DNA of 64,000 bases from Azoarcus_F sp036734105 (GTDB lineage: Bacteria > Pseudomonadota > Gammaproteobacteria > Burkholderiales > Rhodocyclaceae), in NCBI GenBank assembly GCA_036734105.1, contig DAIMZH010000006.1, positions 1-64,000 on the forward strand, written 5' to 3'. The notes beneath the pieces were generated by a model. It searched no databases, was not told the origin of the DNA, and saw only the letters and a program-made list of their open reading frames with translations. Every line of letters starts with the position of its first letter. The stretch's first letter is position 1. Shown here one piece after another: positions 17,094-24,057 of the stretch. The translations under genes and the position numbers were made by a program.

Positions 17094-17984
17094 TTATCCG
17101 TCAGGTGCCCGAATTGCGATGAACTCCACCGCAGTGGAGCCTGAAAAGAAGCCAGTGCTTTCAAGCCTGAAGTAAAGACGCTCGCCTTCAAGTTGTCCGT
17201 GATAGCGATGAATGAGGGTGCGTACTTCGCTGCCAGCCATGCTTTCGCTGCGTGTCACAAAACGAATCCTGCTGCCGGAGTGCTCACCTTCCTCAATCAG
17301 GCGTGGCGTTCCCAGATAGCTGGCGTGGCCGCGCAGCGTGTCACCGTCCATGTGCAAGTCGAAGGTTTCTTGATGGCGGTCTCCCCAGTCATAGCTGACT
17401 TCTGCCAGCCAGCGGCCACCAGGCTTGGCGCTTGTGATGACACTTGCCGACCACATGCCAAGCGCGGCTAGGCCGATCAGGGCGAAGCCCGCGATCGCGA
17501 GTCGTCGTCCGGGGCGTTTTGCGCGCTTTTGCATGAGTGGTTTGAGGGCGTCGGCAAGCCGGGCCACATCGTCATGCCAGGCAGTGTCGGTGAGCACCAC
17601 GGCCTGACGTTTGAGCAATGCTTGCAGCTCTTCCGGGAGTTCTCCCGCCTCAGGCAGCCGGGCTGCACTCACCAACACCGGCCAGACAGGTTTGCCGGTG
17701 TTGAGCGCCGACAGGATCTCCAGCCTTACGAAGTCTGCTGGATTGGTGAGCCGGTTGGCGCCGTCCGGCCCCGTCTGCAGCCAGGCCGGGCCAATAAGGG
17801 CGAGCACCAGGTCGACCTCATTCAGTTTTTGCGAAATGACTGCGGCAAAATCCGATCCGGGCGCGATGTCCTCCACGTCGCGAAACACCCGATCAGCACC
17901 AAAGCGGCGTTCAAGCGCCTCGGTCAGCCGCGCGGCGTAACCCGGCCTGTCGCTGCGCCGGTAGCTGATGAATACCCCGCTCAT
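17094..17984 (-). CDS. TIR-domain protein with one membrane helix and C-terminal beta-rich domain
   Basis: 296 residues. TIR domain at about 1-110: VFISYRRSDR at the start, BB-loop region DVEDIAPGSDF, and Glu89 in the position of the catalytic Glu of NAD-cleaving TIRs (DFVRLEI). A hydrophobic helix at about 161-184 follows a basic stretch (KRAKRPGRR), predicting a cytoplasmic TIR. The remaining roughly 110 residues alternate like beta strands (WLAEVSYDW, LHMDGDTLRGHASY) and would lie outside the membrane. It is last in the four-gene operon and overlaps the patatin gene by four bases. NADase activity and a sensing role for the outer domain are inferred. Confidence 0.85.
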   Translation of the reverse strand: MSGVFISYRRSDRPGYAARLTEALERRFGADRVFRDVEDIAPGSDFAAVISQKLNEVDLVLALIGPAWLQTGPDGANRLTNPADFVRLEILSALNTGKPVWPVLVSAARLPEAGELPEELQALLKRQAVVLTDTAWHDDVARLADALKPLMQKRAKRPGRRLAIAGFALIGLAALGMWSASVITSAKPGGRWLAEVSYDWGDRHQETFDLHMDGDTLRGHASYLGTPRLIEEGEHSGSRIRFVTRSESMAGSEVRTLIHRYHGQLEGERLYFRLESTGFFSGSTAVEFIAIRAPDG

Positions 17985-19126
17985 GCGAAACCGTCGAAGT
18001 GCTCGGCAAGCACCTTGCGCGCCGCCACGGCACGACCGACGCGGGCGATGGTGTCCATGTGACGGGTCGAATCCATGACCTGCACATGCTCGGGGTTGAC
18101 GTCGTGCAGGTCCAGCGCGTCGAGACCGGCGCGGCTGACATCGGCGTCATAGCGCATATAGGTGAACAGTTTGGGCGAAACCGGTCCGCTTGCGCCAATC
18201 AGGTCGCCGACCTCGCGGTCGAGTGGATCGCCGACCAGGCATTTGCCAAAGCTGCGGCACAGCAGGTCTTGCTGGGTTTGGGCTGCATACATCAGCGCAA
18301 TCGGCAGGGTGGTGGCGTGGTGTAGCAGATGCATGCTGCGCGGTGACAAGTCTTCGCGGGCGCGGGCAACACCGCCAGTGCCGACAGATACCAGCAGCAT
18401 CCGGTCTTCGCCGGTTGGCCAGCTCAGCGCGTAGGGTTCCAGCGTGGCCATGGAGAACGCCAGAAAGGCCGGGTTGTTGTAGGTGGTCACGCCACCGTCG
18501 ACGAAGACGAAGCTCTGCTCGCCCACATTAATGACTTCGGGCGGAAAGTAGGTGGGTGCCGCAGTGCTGGCCCGCAGCAGTTGCCACAGGGGCAGGTCGA
18601 GATTGCAGTTGTCGCGTGCACTTCCGTCAGGGCGCGTGCGCTGGTTGTAAAAGGCGCGCGGGTTGTTGGATAGCGGCCAAGGCGAATCGGTGGTGGCGTT
18701 GCGCATGACAATGGTGAGCAGGCTGCGCAGGCGTTGGCTGCCGAGGGTGGTGTCGCTACCTATCTCCTGCCTGAGCTTGAGCGACAGCTTGTCGTCATCG
18801 TATTTGTAGTGCAAACGGGCGAGCAGGGCGGCGCGGTCGAACATGTCGCGACCGGACTCCCGGTAAAAGCTGCGGATGCGCGCCACCGGCATGCCCAGCG
18901 CCAGACAGGCCGCGATGATGGCACCAGTGCTGGTGCCGGCAAAACAGTCGAAGTAGTCCGCGAGCACGAAGCCGGCACGTCGCTCAGGTGCCTGGCGTTC
19001 GCGCAGCAGGGCTTCGATGGCGGCAACAACCTCCACGCTCATCAAGCCCAGAATGCCGCCACCGTCCAGCGTCAGAATCTTCTTTGGCCCCGGAGCTTGT
19101 ATGCGTTCGAGCAGTGTCTGGTTCAT
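17981..19126 (-). CDS. Patatin-like phospholipase (CapV-type)
   Basis: 381 residues from the ATG at 19126, which has a GGGAGG ribosome site; an upstream ATG at 19231 lies inside the previous gene. Patatin motifs are complete: oxyanion loop DGGGILG (21-27), nucleophile Ser66 in GTSTG, and catalytic Asp210 in VDGG. The family hydrolyses membrane phospholipids; similar enzymes serve as membrane-degrading effectors in CBASS and related immune systems. No cyclic-nucleotide synthase is present here, so a different trigger is needed. Both ends overlap neighbouring genes by four bases. Confidence 0.9.
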   Translation of the reverse strand: MNQTLLERIQAPGPKKILTLDGGGILGLMSVEVVAAIEALLRERQAPERRAGFVLADYFDCFAGTSTGAIIAACLALGMPVARIRSFYRESGRDMFDRAALLARLHYKYDDDKLSLKLRQEIGSDTTLGSQRLRSLLTIVMRNATTDSPWPLSNNPRAFYNQRTRPDGSARDNCNLDLPLWQLLRASTAAPTYFPPEVINVGEQSFVFVDGGVTTYNNPAFLAFSMATLEPYALSWPTGEDRMLLVSVGTGGVARAREDLSPRSMHLLHHATTLPIALMYAAQTQQDLLCRSFGKCLVGDPLDREVGDLIGASGPVSPKLFTYMRYDADVSRAGLDALDLHDVNPEHVQVMDSTRHMDTIARVGRAVAARKVLAEHFDGFA

Positions 19127-20715
19127 GCTGCGTCCCTCCCTGTGTGGGCCTTGTCCCCTGCGGTCCAGTCGTGCAATGCAGCCAGCGTCGCGTTGGCCGT
19201 CTTGCGATTCAGTTGTCCGGCGCGCAGCCACACAAAGCGCCCGGCAGGCGCTTGAGCCGTGTCTGCGCGGGCAGTGTCAAGCGCGCTGCGATCGTCGTAC
19301 AGCACCACAACCCGATGCACACCGGGGGCGCGTGCCAGTTCGGCGAGTTCGTGCCGACAGCCCGCGTTGTGGGGCTGAAAGCCGCGCAAGTCCATCAACA
19401 CCACATCGCTCATGCTTAGCAGCGCGGCCAGCGCGGTTTGCCAGGTCGAGTCATAGCAATAGCACTCGTTTACCCGGTAGCGTCCATCGGGGTCAGGCCT
19501 GAAGTCAAAGTCGGCCAGCCGGGCCGCAAGCTCGGCCTGGTTGGCGACAAAGCGCTGCGCCAGCCGCCTGTCTACGAAGGCAAACAGCTCGTCCGGGTCC
19601 AGGGTCCGGCTGATCAGGTCGGTGCCTGCGATCATCATGGTGTTGCCGGTCAGCCGCCAGCGCTCGATGACCCGGTCAAACAGCCTTTCCACAAGTTCAT
19701 CCTGCTGAAACACCCGCAGCACCAGCAAGCGCGCCGGTGGCGTGGTCGGACGCAGCCAATGGTGCAGGAAGCGGTGGGCCAGCGGTATCCACAGCCATGG
19801 CAGCAATTGCGCCAGCGAGGCCAGCCCCACCGACTGCAAGCCGGGCAGCGCGCTGGCCACCAGCACCACCAGCCAGTACATGCCCAGCATGTAGCTCAGG
19901 TCCGAGAAGCGTTTGTGGCGGTAGGCCTGTGCCAGCTTGCGGGCCAGTGCATACAGCGGCCAGCCAAGCAGCAACCACGGTGCCAGCACCACGATGAACA
20001 GCACGCCCCAGGCTCCGACCCACTCAAGCATGATCAGCAGCCACGCGGGCTGCTGGTCCATCACTTCGGCAAGCAGCGCCAGCGCATGCACCGAGCCTGC
20101 GGCCATCAGCACGAAGAAAGGCAGCAGATACGGTGCCACGGCGCGCACACGGCCACTGGCGCTGATCAACAGCGTCACGATCACCGGAATGGCCACCACA
20201 CCGCCAAGCCATCCTGCCACCCCAGCCAGGTTCTGGTCTGGCGTTGAGTTCAGCAGGGTAAGCGTGCCCATGCCCAGCATGTAAAGCGCAATGGCAATAC
20301 TCATGCGCAGCCATGACCAGCGCTGCAACAGACTCCACGCCATGACCATGGGCCAGGCGTAGACCAAACCGAGCAGCAACCAGCGGCCAGCGCTCAGGCC
20401 GCCTTCCGGATAAACCAGCAACAAGGCCAATGCGGAATGGCTCAGGCCTATCACTGCGCTTAGCAAGGACCAGGCCAGCAATTGACGGATGAATGCCTGC
20501 CGGTTGGCCGCTGCATTGCCGCTAGTAGCGTGGGGCGCCAGTGCAGGCAGGGTGGTCGGAGGGGGCTTGCCCAAAGTGTCTGATGGTGCAGGCTGAAGCC
20601 GCATCAGCAACGCCATGCGACGCCGGAACAGCGTTGCCACCACCCATGCCGCGCCGGCCGCCAGCAGTACGCCGGTGAGCAGCGCGAACAGGACTGGGCC
20701 GGCGTCGATTGGCAT
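19123..20715 (-). CDS. Polytopic membrane protein with cytoplasmic Rossmann-like (TIR/DRHyd-type) tail
   Basis: 530 residues. One membrane helix near residues 8-28, then about eight more between 75 and 330. The last 200 residues are soluble, with alternating strands and helices: LLVLRVFQQDELVERLF, MMIAGTDLI, SDVVLMDLRGF with NAGCRHELAELA, and RVVVLYDDRS. This pattern resembles the TIR/deoxyribohydrolase-like Rossmann folds of nucleotide-conflict systems, but no active site can be named. Starts three bases after the SLOG gene stop. A membrane sensor, transporter or effector role is possible. No described family was recognised for the whole protein. Confidence 0.6.
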   Translation of the reverse strand: MPIDAGPVLFALLTGVLLAAGAAWVVATLFRRRMALLMRLQPAPSDTLGKPPPTTLPALAPHATSGNAAANRQAFIRQLLAWSLLSAVIGLSHSALALLLVYPEGGLSAGRWLLLGLVYAWPMVMAWSLLQRWSWLRMSIAIALYMLGMGTLTLLNSTPDQNLAGVAGWLGGVVAIPVIVTLLISASGRVRAVAPYLLPFFVLMAAGSVHALALLAEVMDQQPAWLLIMLEWVGAWGVLFIVVLAPWLLLGWPLYALARKLAQAYRHKRFSDLSYMLGMYWLVVLVASALPGLQSVGLASLAQLLPWLWIPLAHRFLHHWLRPTTPPARLLVLRVFQQDELVERLFDRVIERWRLTGNTMMIAGTDLISRTLDPDELFAFVDRRLAQRFVANQAELAARLADFDFRPDPDGRYRVNECYCYDSTWQTALAALLSMSDVVLMDLRGFQPHNAGCRHELAELARAPGVHRVVVLYDDRSALDTARADTAQAPAGRFVWLRAGQLNRKTANATLAALHDWTAGDKAHTGRDAA

Positions 20716-20718
20716 GGT

Positions 20719-22665
20719 CTACTCCGGCAGGCCGAACAGCGCCCGGGTGTCAATGATGTAGGCGCGGCCGGCATGGGCACAGACTTGTTCAACCATGTGC
20801 TGTGTGCCGCCAGGCCCTGAACCGCCGCCTTGGTTCCAGAGCGCCACAAAGCGCACCGCGCTGGCACCTTGCGCAAGTGCGGTGTACAACTGCCACAGGT
20901 TGTTGCGCTCGTAGGGGTTACGATCTGCTGGTGCCTGACCCAGACGGTCGGTCTGTATGCACACGCTGACGAGTTGGTGGTCGCGCAGCGCATAGTAGCG
21001 ATCCACCCAGGCGGGTCCGGCAAAGGCCACCGATGCCCGCAAAAAATCCGCCTCGCGGTATTGCAGATGCAGTTGCACCGGACAATGGCGGCGCAGCGCA
21101 GCCTCGGCAAACAGGATGTCACCGCCGCAGGCACCGCCGCAGATCGCCAAATCATCGCCGTTCATGCCGAGTTCATCCAGCTTGGCATCAATGGCGCCAG
21201 CAGCCAGCGCTTCACGGTCAGCCGGAAAACGCGGCACTGGTCTGTCCGGTGCGTCCACCATGTGGCCGCTGAACAGAAACACCCGTCGCGCCTGCCTGAT
21301 CGCAGGCAAACCTGCGATGGCTTCATCAAGCAGCGACAGCGCACAGGTCACCCCGGCCTCGCGCACGCCCAGATCACGCAACAGGGTGAGCTGCTGGCGG
21401 CTGGACTCCAGCGCAAAGCGGTCCTTGTTCGACACCGCCAAGGCCGCTCGCCAAGCCTGCTCGACAGCCTCTGGCCGGTCGCGCAGCAGCGCTAGTTCGG
21501 CTGCCGTGGCGCGTGCCCAGAAGTCGTCCGGGCTGCGCAGCAAGGCAGCAGCACAGGCCCAGGCCACGCCGCCTTCCAGCCCGTCGTTCTCGCTGGTGCT
21601 CAACGCCACGCCCAGCTCTGTCGCAATCACCGCCAGCGTCAAGGCATTGATGCCCGAGTAATAATGCGCCGGGTTGCTGATGAAAGCGTCACGATAAGCC
21701 GCCATTGCGCGCCCAAGCTCTGCCCACGCCTGCGCAGCAAGCGCCCGGCTGTCTGCCGCAGTGGCCGCAGGCCGACGCCAGCGCTCTATCCACCGCTGCT
21801 TGGCCAGGCGCCCGCGCAAACAAGCGTTTTCGGGGTCATCCGGCCAGCGCCGCATCAGCCTGTCGGCCAGCGCATTTGCCTCATCCGGCCGGTTCAAGCG
21901 CCCCAGCGTAATCCCCTTGTCGCGCAGCAGCGCAGGCTCATCCGGGTCCAGCGCCAAGGCGGCCTCAAAACGCTCCAGCGCCAGCTCGAACTGTTGCAGC
22001 CGCAACAGGGTGCGCCCGGCCGTGCGCTCGGCCTCCACCTTTAGCGGCCAGATCGGCGCTTCGTCGGCCAGCAGCATCACGTCCCCAGGCCGGTTGCCTT
22101 GCCGCGCCAGCTCCATGCGTTCCTGCCACTGCTCAAAGCTGTCTCGAAACTCGTTGTGATCCGACAAAAGCAGCCGTCGCCAGGGCTGTTCAACCAGACC
22201 CGGCAGCAACTGAAACACCGGGCTGATGCGCCGCCCATGCCATGACTGCATGGTGGCCAGCGCCATCTTCGCCAGCGCGCTGCGGTCGGCGTCCAAGTGG
22301 GCAGGGTCTGGCTGGCCATCGCGCAGGCGGTAACGCAGCTTGCGGTCGGTGTAGATGTCGAACGGCTGGTAGCTGCGCTCGCTCTGCAACAACAGCACAC
22401 CACGCGCACGCAAGGCATGGCGCACGCCTAGCTCGTACCAAACGTTGGGGTTGTCCAGCGTCAATTCGGCCACCACCAGATCGGCCACCAGTAACTCCTG
22501 AAACATGTCCGCACGGATATCCCCGGCGCGGGCCTCTTCGTCGGCACGAAACACCCGAAAGCCTGCACCCTCAAGTGCTGGCCGGATCAGCTCGGCATAC
22601 ACGGCATCAAAATCAATGCCCTGCTTGCAGCCGAATGGCATCGCCACAAAAACATGTTGCGCCAT
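20719..22665 (-). CDS. DRHyd / TPR-S / SLOG three-domain signalling protein
   Basis: 648 residues from the ATG at 22665, which follows GGGGGAGC; an ATG at 22773 adds 36 unrelated residues. Domain order: (1) a deoxyribohydrolase-like domain, about 1-120, with VFVAMPFG, ADLVVAELTLDNPNVWYELG; (2) TPRs (ALERFEAALALDPDEPALL) running into a TPR-S/MAP3K TRAFs-binding-type region with NPAHYYSGINALTL, about 200-470; (3) a SLOG-type Rossmann domain, about 500-620, with FLFSGHMVD and GGACGGDILFAEAAL. DRHyd and SLOG domains bind or process nucleotides; animal ASK kinases carry related DRHyd and TPR-S parts. It heads the operon and is the likely sensor or signal-processing component. Confidence 0.8.
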   Translation of the reverse strand: MAQHVFVAMPFGCKQGIDFDAVYAELIRPALEGAGFRVFRADEEARAGDIRADMFQELLVADLVVAELTLDNPNVWYELGVRHALRARGVLLLQSERSYQPFDIYTDRKLRYRLRDGQPDPAHLDADRSALAKMALATMQSWHGRRISPVFQLLPGLVEQPWRRLLLSDHNEFRDSFEQWQERMELARQGNRPGDVMLLADEAPIWPLKVEAERTAGRTLLRLQQFELALERFEAALALDPDEPALLRDKGITLGRLNRPDEANALADRLMRRWPDDPENACLRGRLAKQRWIERWRRPAATAADSRALAAQAWAELGRAMAAYRDAFISNPAHYYSGINALTLAVIATELGVALSTSENDGLEGGVAWACAAALLRSPDDFWARATAAELALLRDRPEAVEQAWRAALAVSNKDRFALESSRQQLTLLRDLGVREAGVTCALSLLDEAIAGLPAIRQARRVFLFSGHMVDAPDRPVPRFPADREALAAGAIDAKLDELGMNGDDLAICGGACGGDILFAEAALRRHCPVQLHLQYREADFLRASVAFAGPAWVDRYYALRDHQLVSVCIQTDRLGQAPADRNPYERNNLWQLYTALAQGASAVRFVALWNQGGGSGPGGTQHMVEQVCAHAGRAYIIDTRALFGLPE

Positions 22666-23041
22666 GCTCCCCCCGTGCTTATCAGGCCCCTTGATCAACC
22701 TTAGCAGCCACGAGCGCGGGTAGCTAGTGCTAGCTAGGGGTTTGAATTGACGGGGGCAGCTTTGAGTTTGCATGCCAGATGCTACCGGCGTTCAGTTTGG
22801 CGTGCTGTCGGTGGGATGCAGAAACGATTCCCCGCGAGCGGTACCGCACGCACCGGAAGCTTCGAGCGGCCACTCGAGTTTCACGCGTGTAGCACCGTGC
22901 TGCTGCACTTCGAGATGAACCGCTGGCGTCGCAAACGCGTGCACGACCAAGGCGAAGCCTGCTGTGGTTTAGTTGGTACGACCTTCTGCTGAGTACCCGA
23001 CCGAGGATAGCCAGGTTTGCCGGGCGCTTACCCTGAAGAGA
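22666..23041. other. Intergenic region upstream of the conflict operon
   Basis: 376 bases without a credible gene between the SLOG gene start and the end of the DUF4760 gene. It must carry the operon promoter. The only structure noticed is the repeat at 22721-22737. No terminator for the DUF4760 transcript was recognised. Confidence 0.4.
22721..22737. repeat. TAGCTAG repeat/palindrome, possible operator
   Basis: TAGCTA-GTGC-TAGCTA-G: two copies of a self-complementary hexamer separated by four bases, about 56 bases before the start of the SLOG gene. The spacing of ten bases puts both copies on the same DNA face, as for a dimeric repressor. No regulator gene was identified, so the function is a guess. 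Confidence 0.4.
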
Positions 23042-23710
23042 CTATCCGCCTTGAGCACCAATATGTGACGCCATGGGAGAAGGGGGGGTAGGGTAGATTC
23101 GAGCGTCATCTTCAGTTTGCCATCTTTCGACAAGCCAGATGAAATGCTCGTACACCATTGGATAAGTGGTTTCGCCGGTTGACGTCTCGCCACGAAGATG
23201 ACTGATCAGCTCCCGCGTAAGAGTGTGGAGCGTTACAACGATCTTACGCCATGATTTGCGCATCAAGGCTTCGTCGAAGTCACCGCTTCGGATGCCAACA
23301 GCGATGAATTCATAGTAGTTCAGCATGAACCTGGCGGCCTCCAATGCTTCCTTTACACGAGCCTCTTGGGAGTGCAGGTCTTCTTTCTTGATCGGGGTCA
23401 CTCCGGTCAATGTAGGGTAGACCGAATATAGCTTGGTCGCCCTCTCTTGAAAGGCGGTTGAAAGCCGGGACTGCAGCATGGTGTTTACGGTGTGTTGCTT
23501 TACCGAGTTACGTATTTGAACTGCGGCGGCAAACAGCCAGCCCGAAATGGCGGCTACTACGGCATAGAGCGCGATCCATTCTTTCGCGTCAAGCTTCTCT
23601 GGCGCCATGTCTGGGTCAATTGAGAGTAGCCATAGACTCAGTGGCAATAAAAGAAATGCAACAACGAGGATTGCGCTCGTTACGATCAACAGTACGTTAT
23701 ACAGACGCAC
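23042..23710 (-). CDS. DUF4760 membrane protein
   Basis: 222 residues with two membrane helices near the N-terminus (about 6-29 and 46-65) and a soluble C-terminal domain. The sequence AARFMLNYYEFIAVGIRSGDFDEALMRKSWR is characteristic of DUF4760, a family of unknown function often found in accessory regions. Base composition is visibly less GC-rich than in neighbouring genes. It is on the same strand as the conflict operon but separated from it by 376 bases, so it is probably a separate unit. Confidence 0.75.
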   Translation of the reverse strand: MRLYNVLLIVTSAILVVAFLLLPLSLWLLSIDPDMAPEKLDAKEWIALYAVVAAISGWLFAAAVQIRNSVKQHTVNTMLQSRLSTAFQERATKLYSVYPTLTGVTPIKKEDLHSQEARVKEALEAARFMLNYYEFIAVGIRSGDFDEALMRKSWRKIVVTLHTLTRELISHLRGETSTGETTYPMVYEHFIWLVERWQTEDDARIYPTPPSPMASHIGAQGG

Positions 23711-24057
23711 GAAAACGCTGCCTTAGTTGTGCTGACAGCGAAAACGCATCATGTTAGCAAGCTCCGGTACCTTCCCTTCGCATTTCGTCTCTCCTCAAGC
23801 TAATCAACGCTAATGATTGTCAGTATAGGCAAGGAAGCACCATGGGGCAACAAGTAGCGGTTGATCAAAGCACACGACCTGCGGCCTTGTGCTTCAAGCG
23901 AATCTACTGCCGATGCAATCACTGCTGACCCCTGGAGTGGTTTCGCTAAGCTTGGCTGGAGAAAGCACCCGGACCCGAAGGTCCGGATTCAAGTCAGTGC
24001 GAACTTGAGTTTTTGGTGTAACTCATGTCACACCCGGGGTGCCCCAGAACCTGTGCC
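23711..24057. other. Intergenic region between DUF4760 and nrdJ genes
   Basis: 347 bases without a credible gene. It receives nrdJ transcripts and should carry the DUF4760 promoter. The noteworthy structure is the strong hairpin at 23969-23986. A weaker hairpin with TCAAGT/ACTTGA arms (23989-24008), followed by five T on the plus strand, lies beside it. Confidence 0.5.
23969..23986 (-). terminator. UUCG-tetraloop hairpin, probable nrdJ transcript end
   Basis: On the minus strand the sequence reads CCGGACC-TTCG-GGTCCGG: a perfect seven-pair GC-rich stem closed by the extra-stable C(UUCG)G tetraloop, 72 bases after the nrdJ stop. The following bases are only moderately U-rich (GTGCTTTC), so it may protect the 3' end or terminate with help rather than act as a classic intrinsic terminator. 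Confidence 0.55.

Noticed and set aside
16223..17191. 322-codon minus-strand frame over the RIO kinase
   Set aside because: Shadow of the kinase gene, which has complete catalytic motifs.
17094..22665. CBASS or Thoeris identity for the TIR/patatin operon
   Set aside because: There is no CD-NTase and no ThsA-like protein; patatin or TIR alone is not enough to assign either system.
22774..23041. Short plus-strand frame upstream of the conflict operon as a gene
   Set aside because: No ribosome site, no family resemblance and Arg/Cys-rich composition; treated as intergenic.
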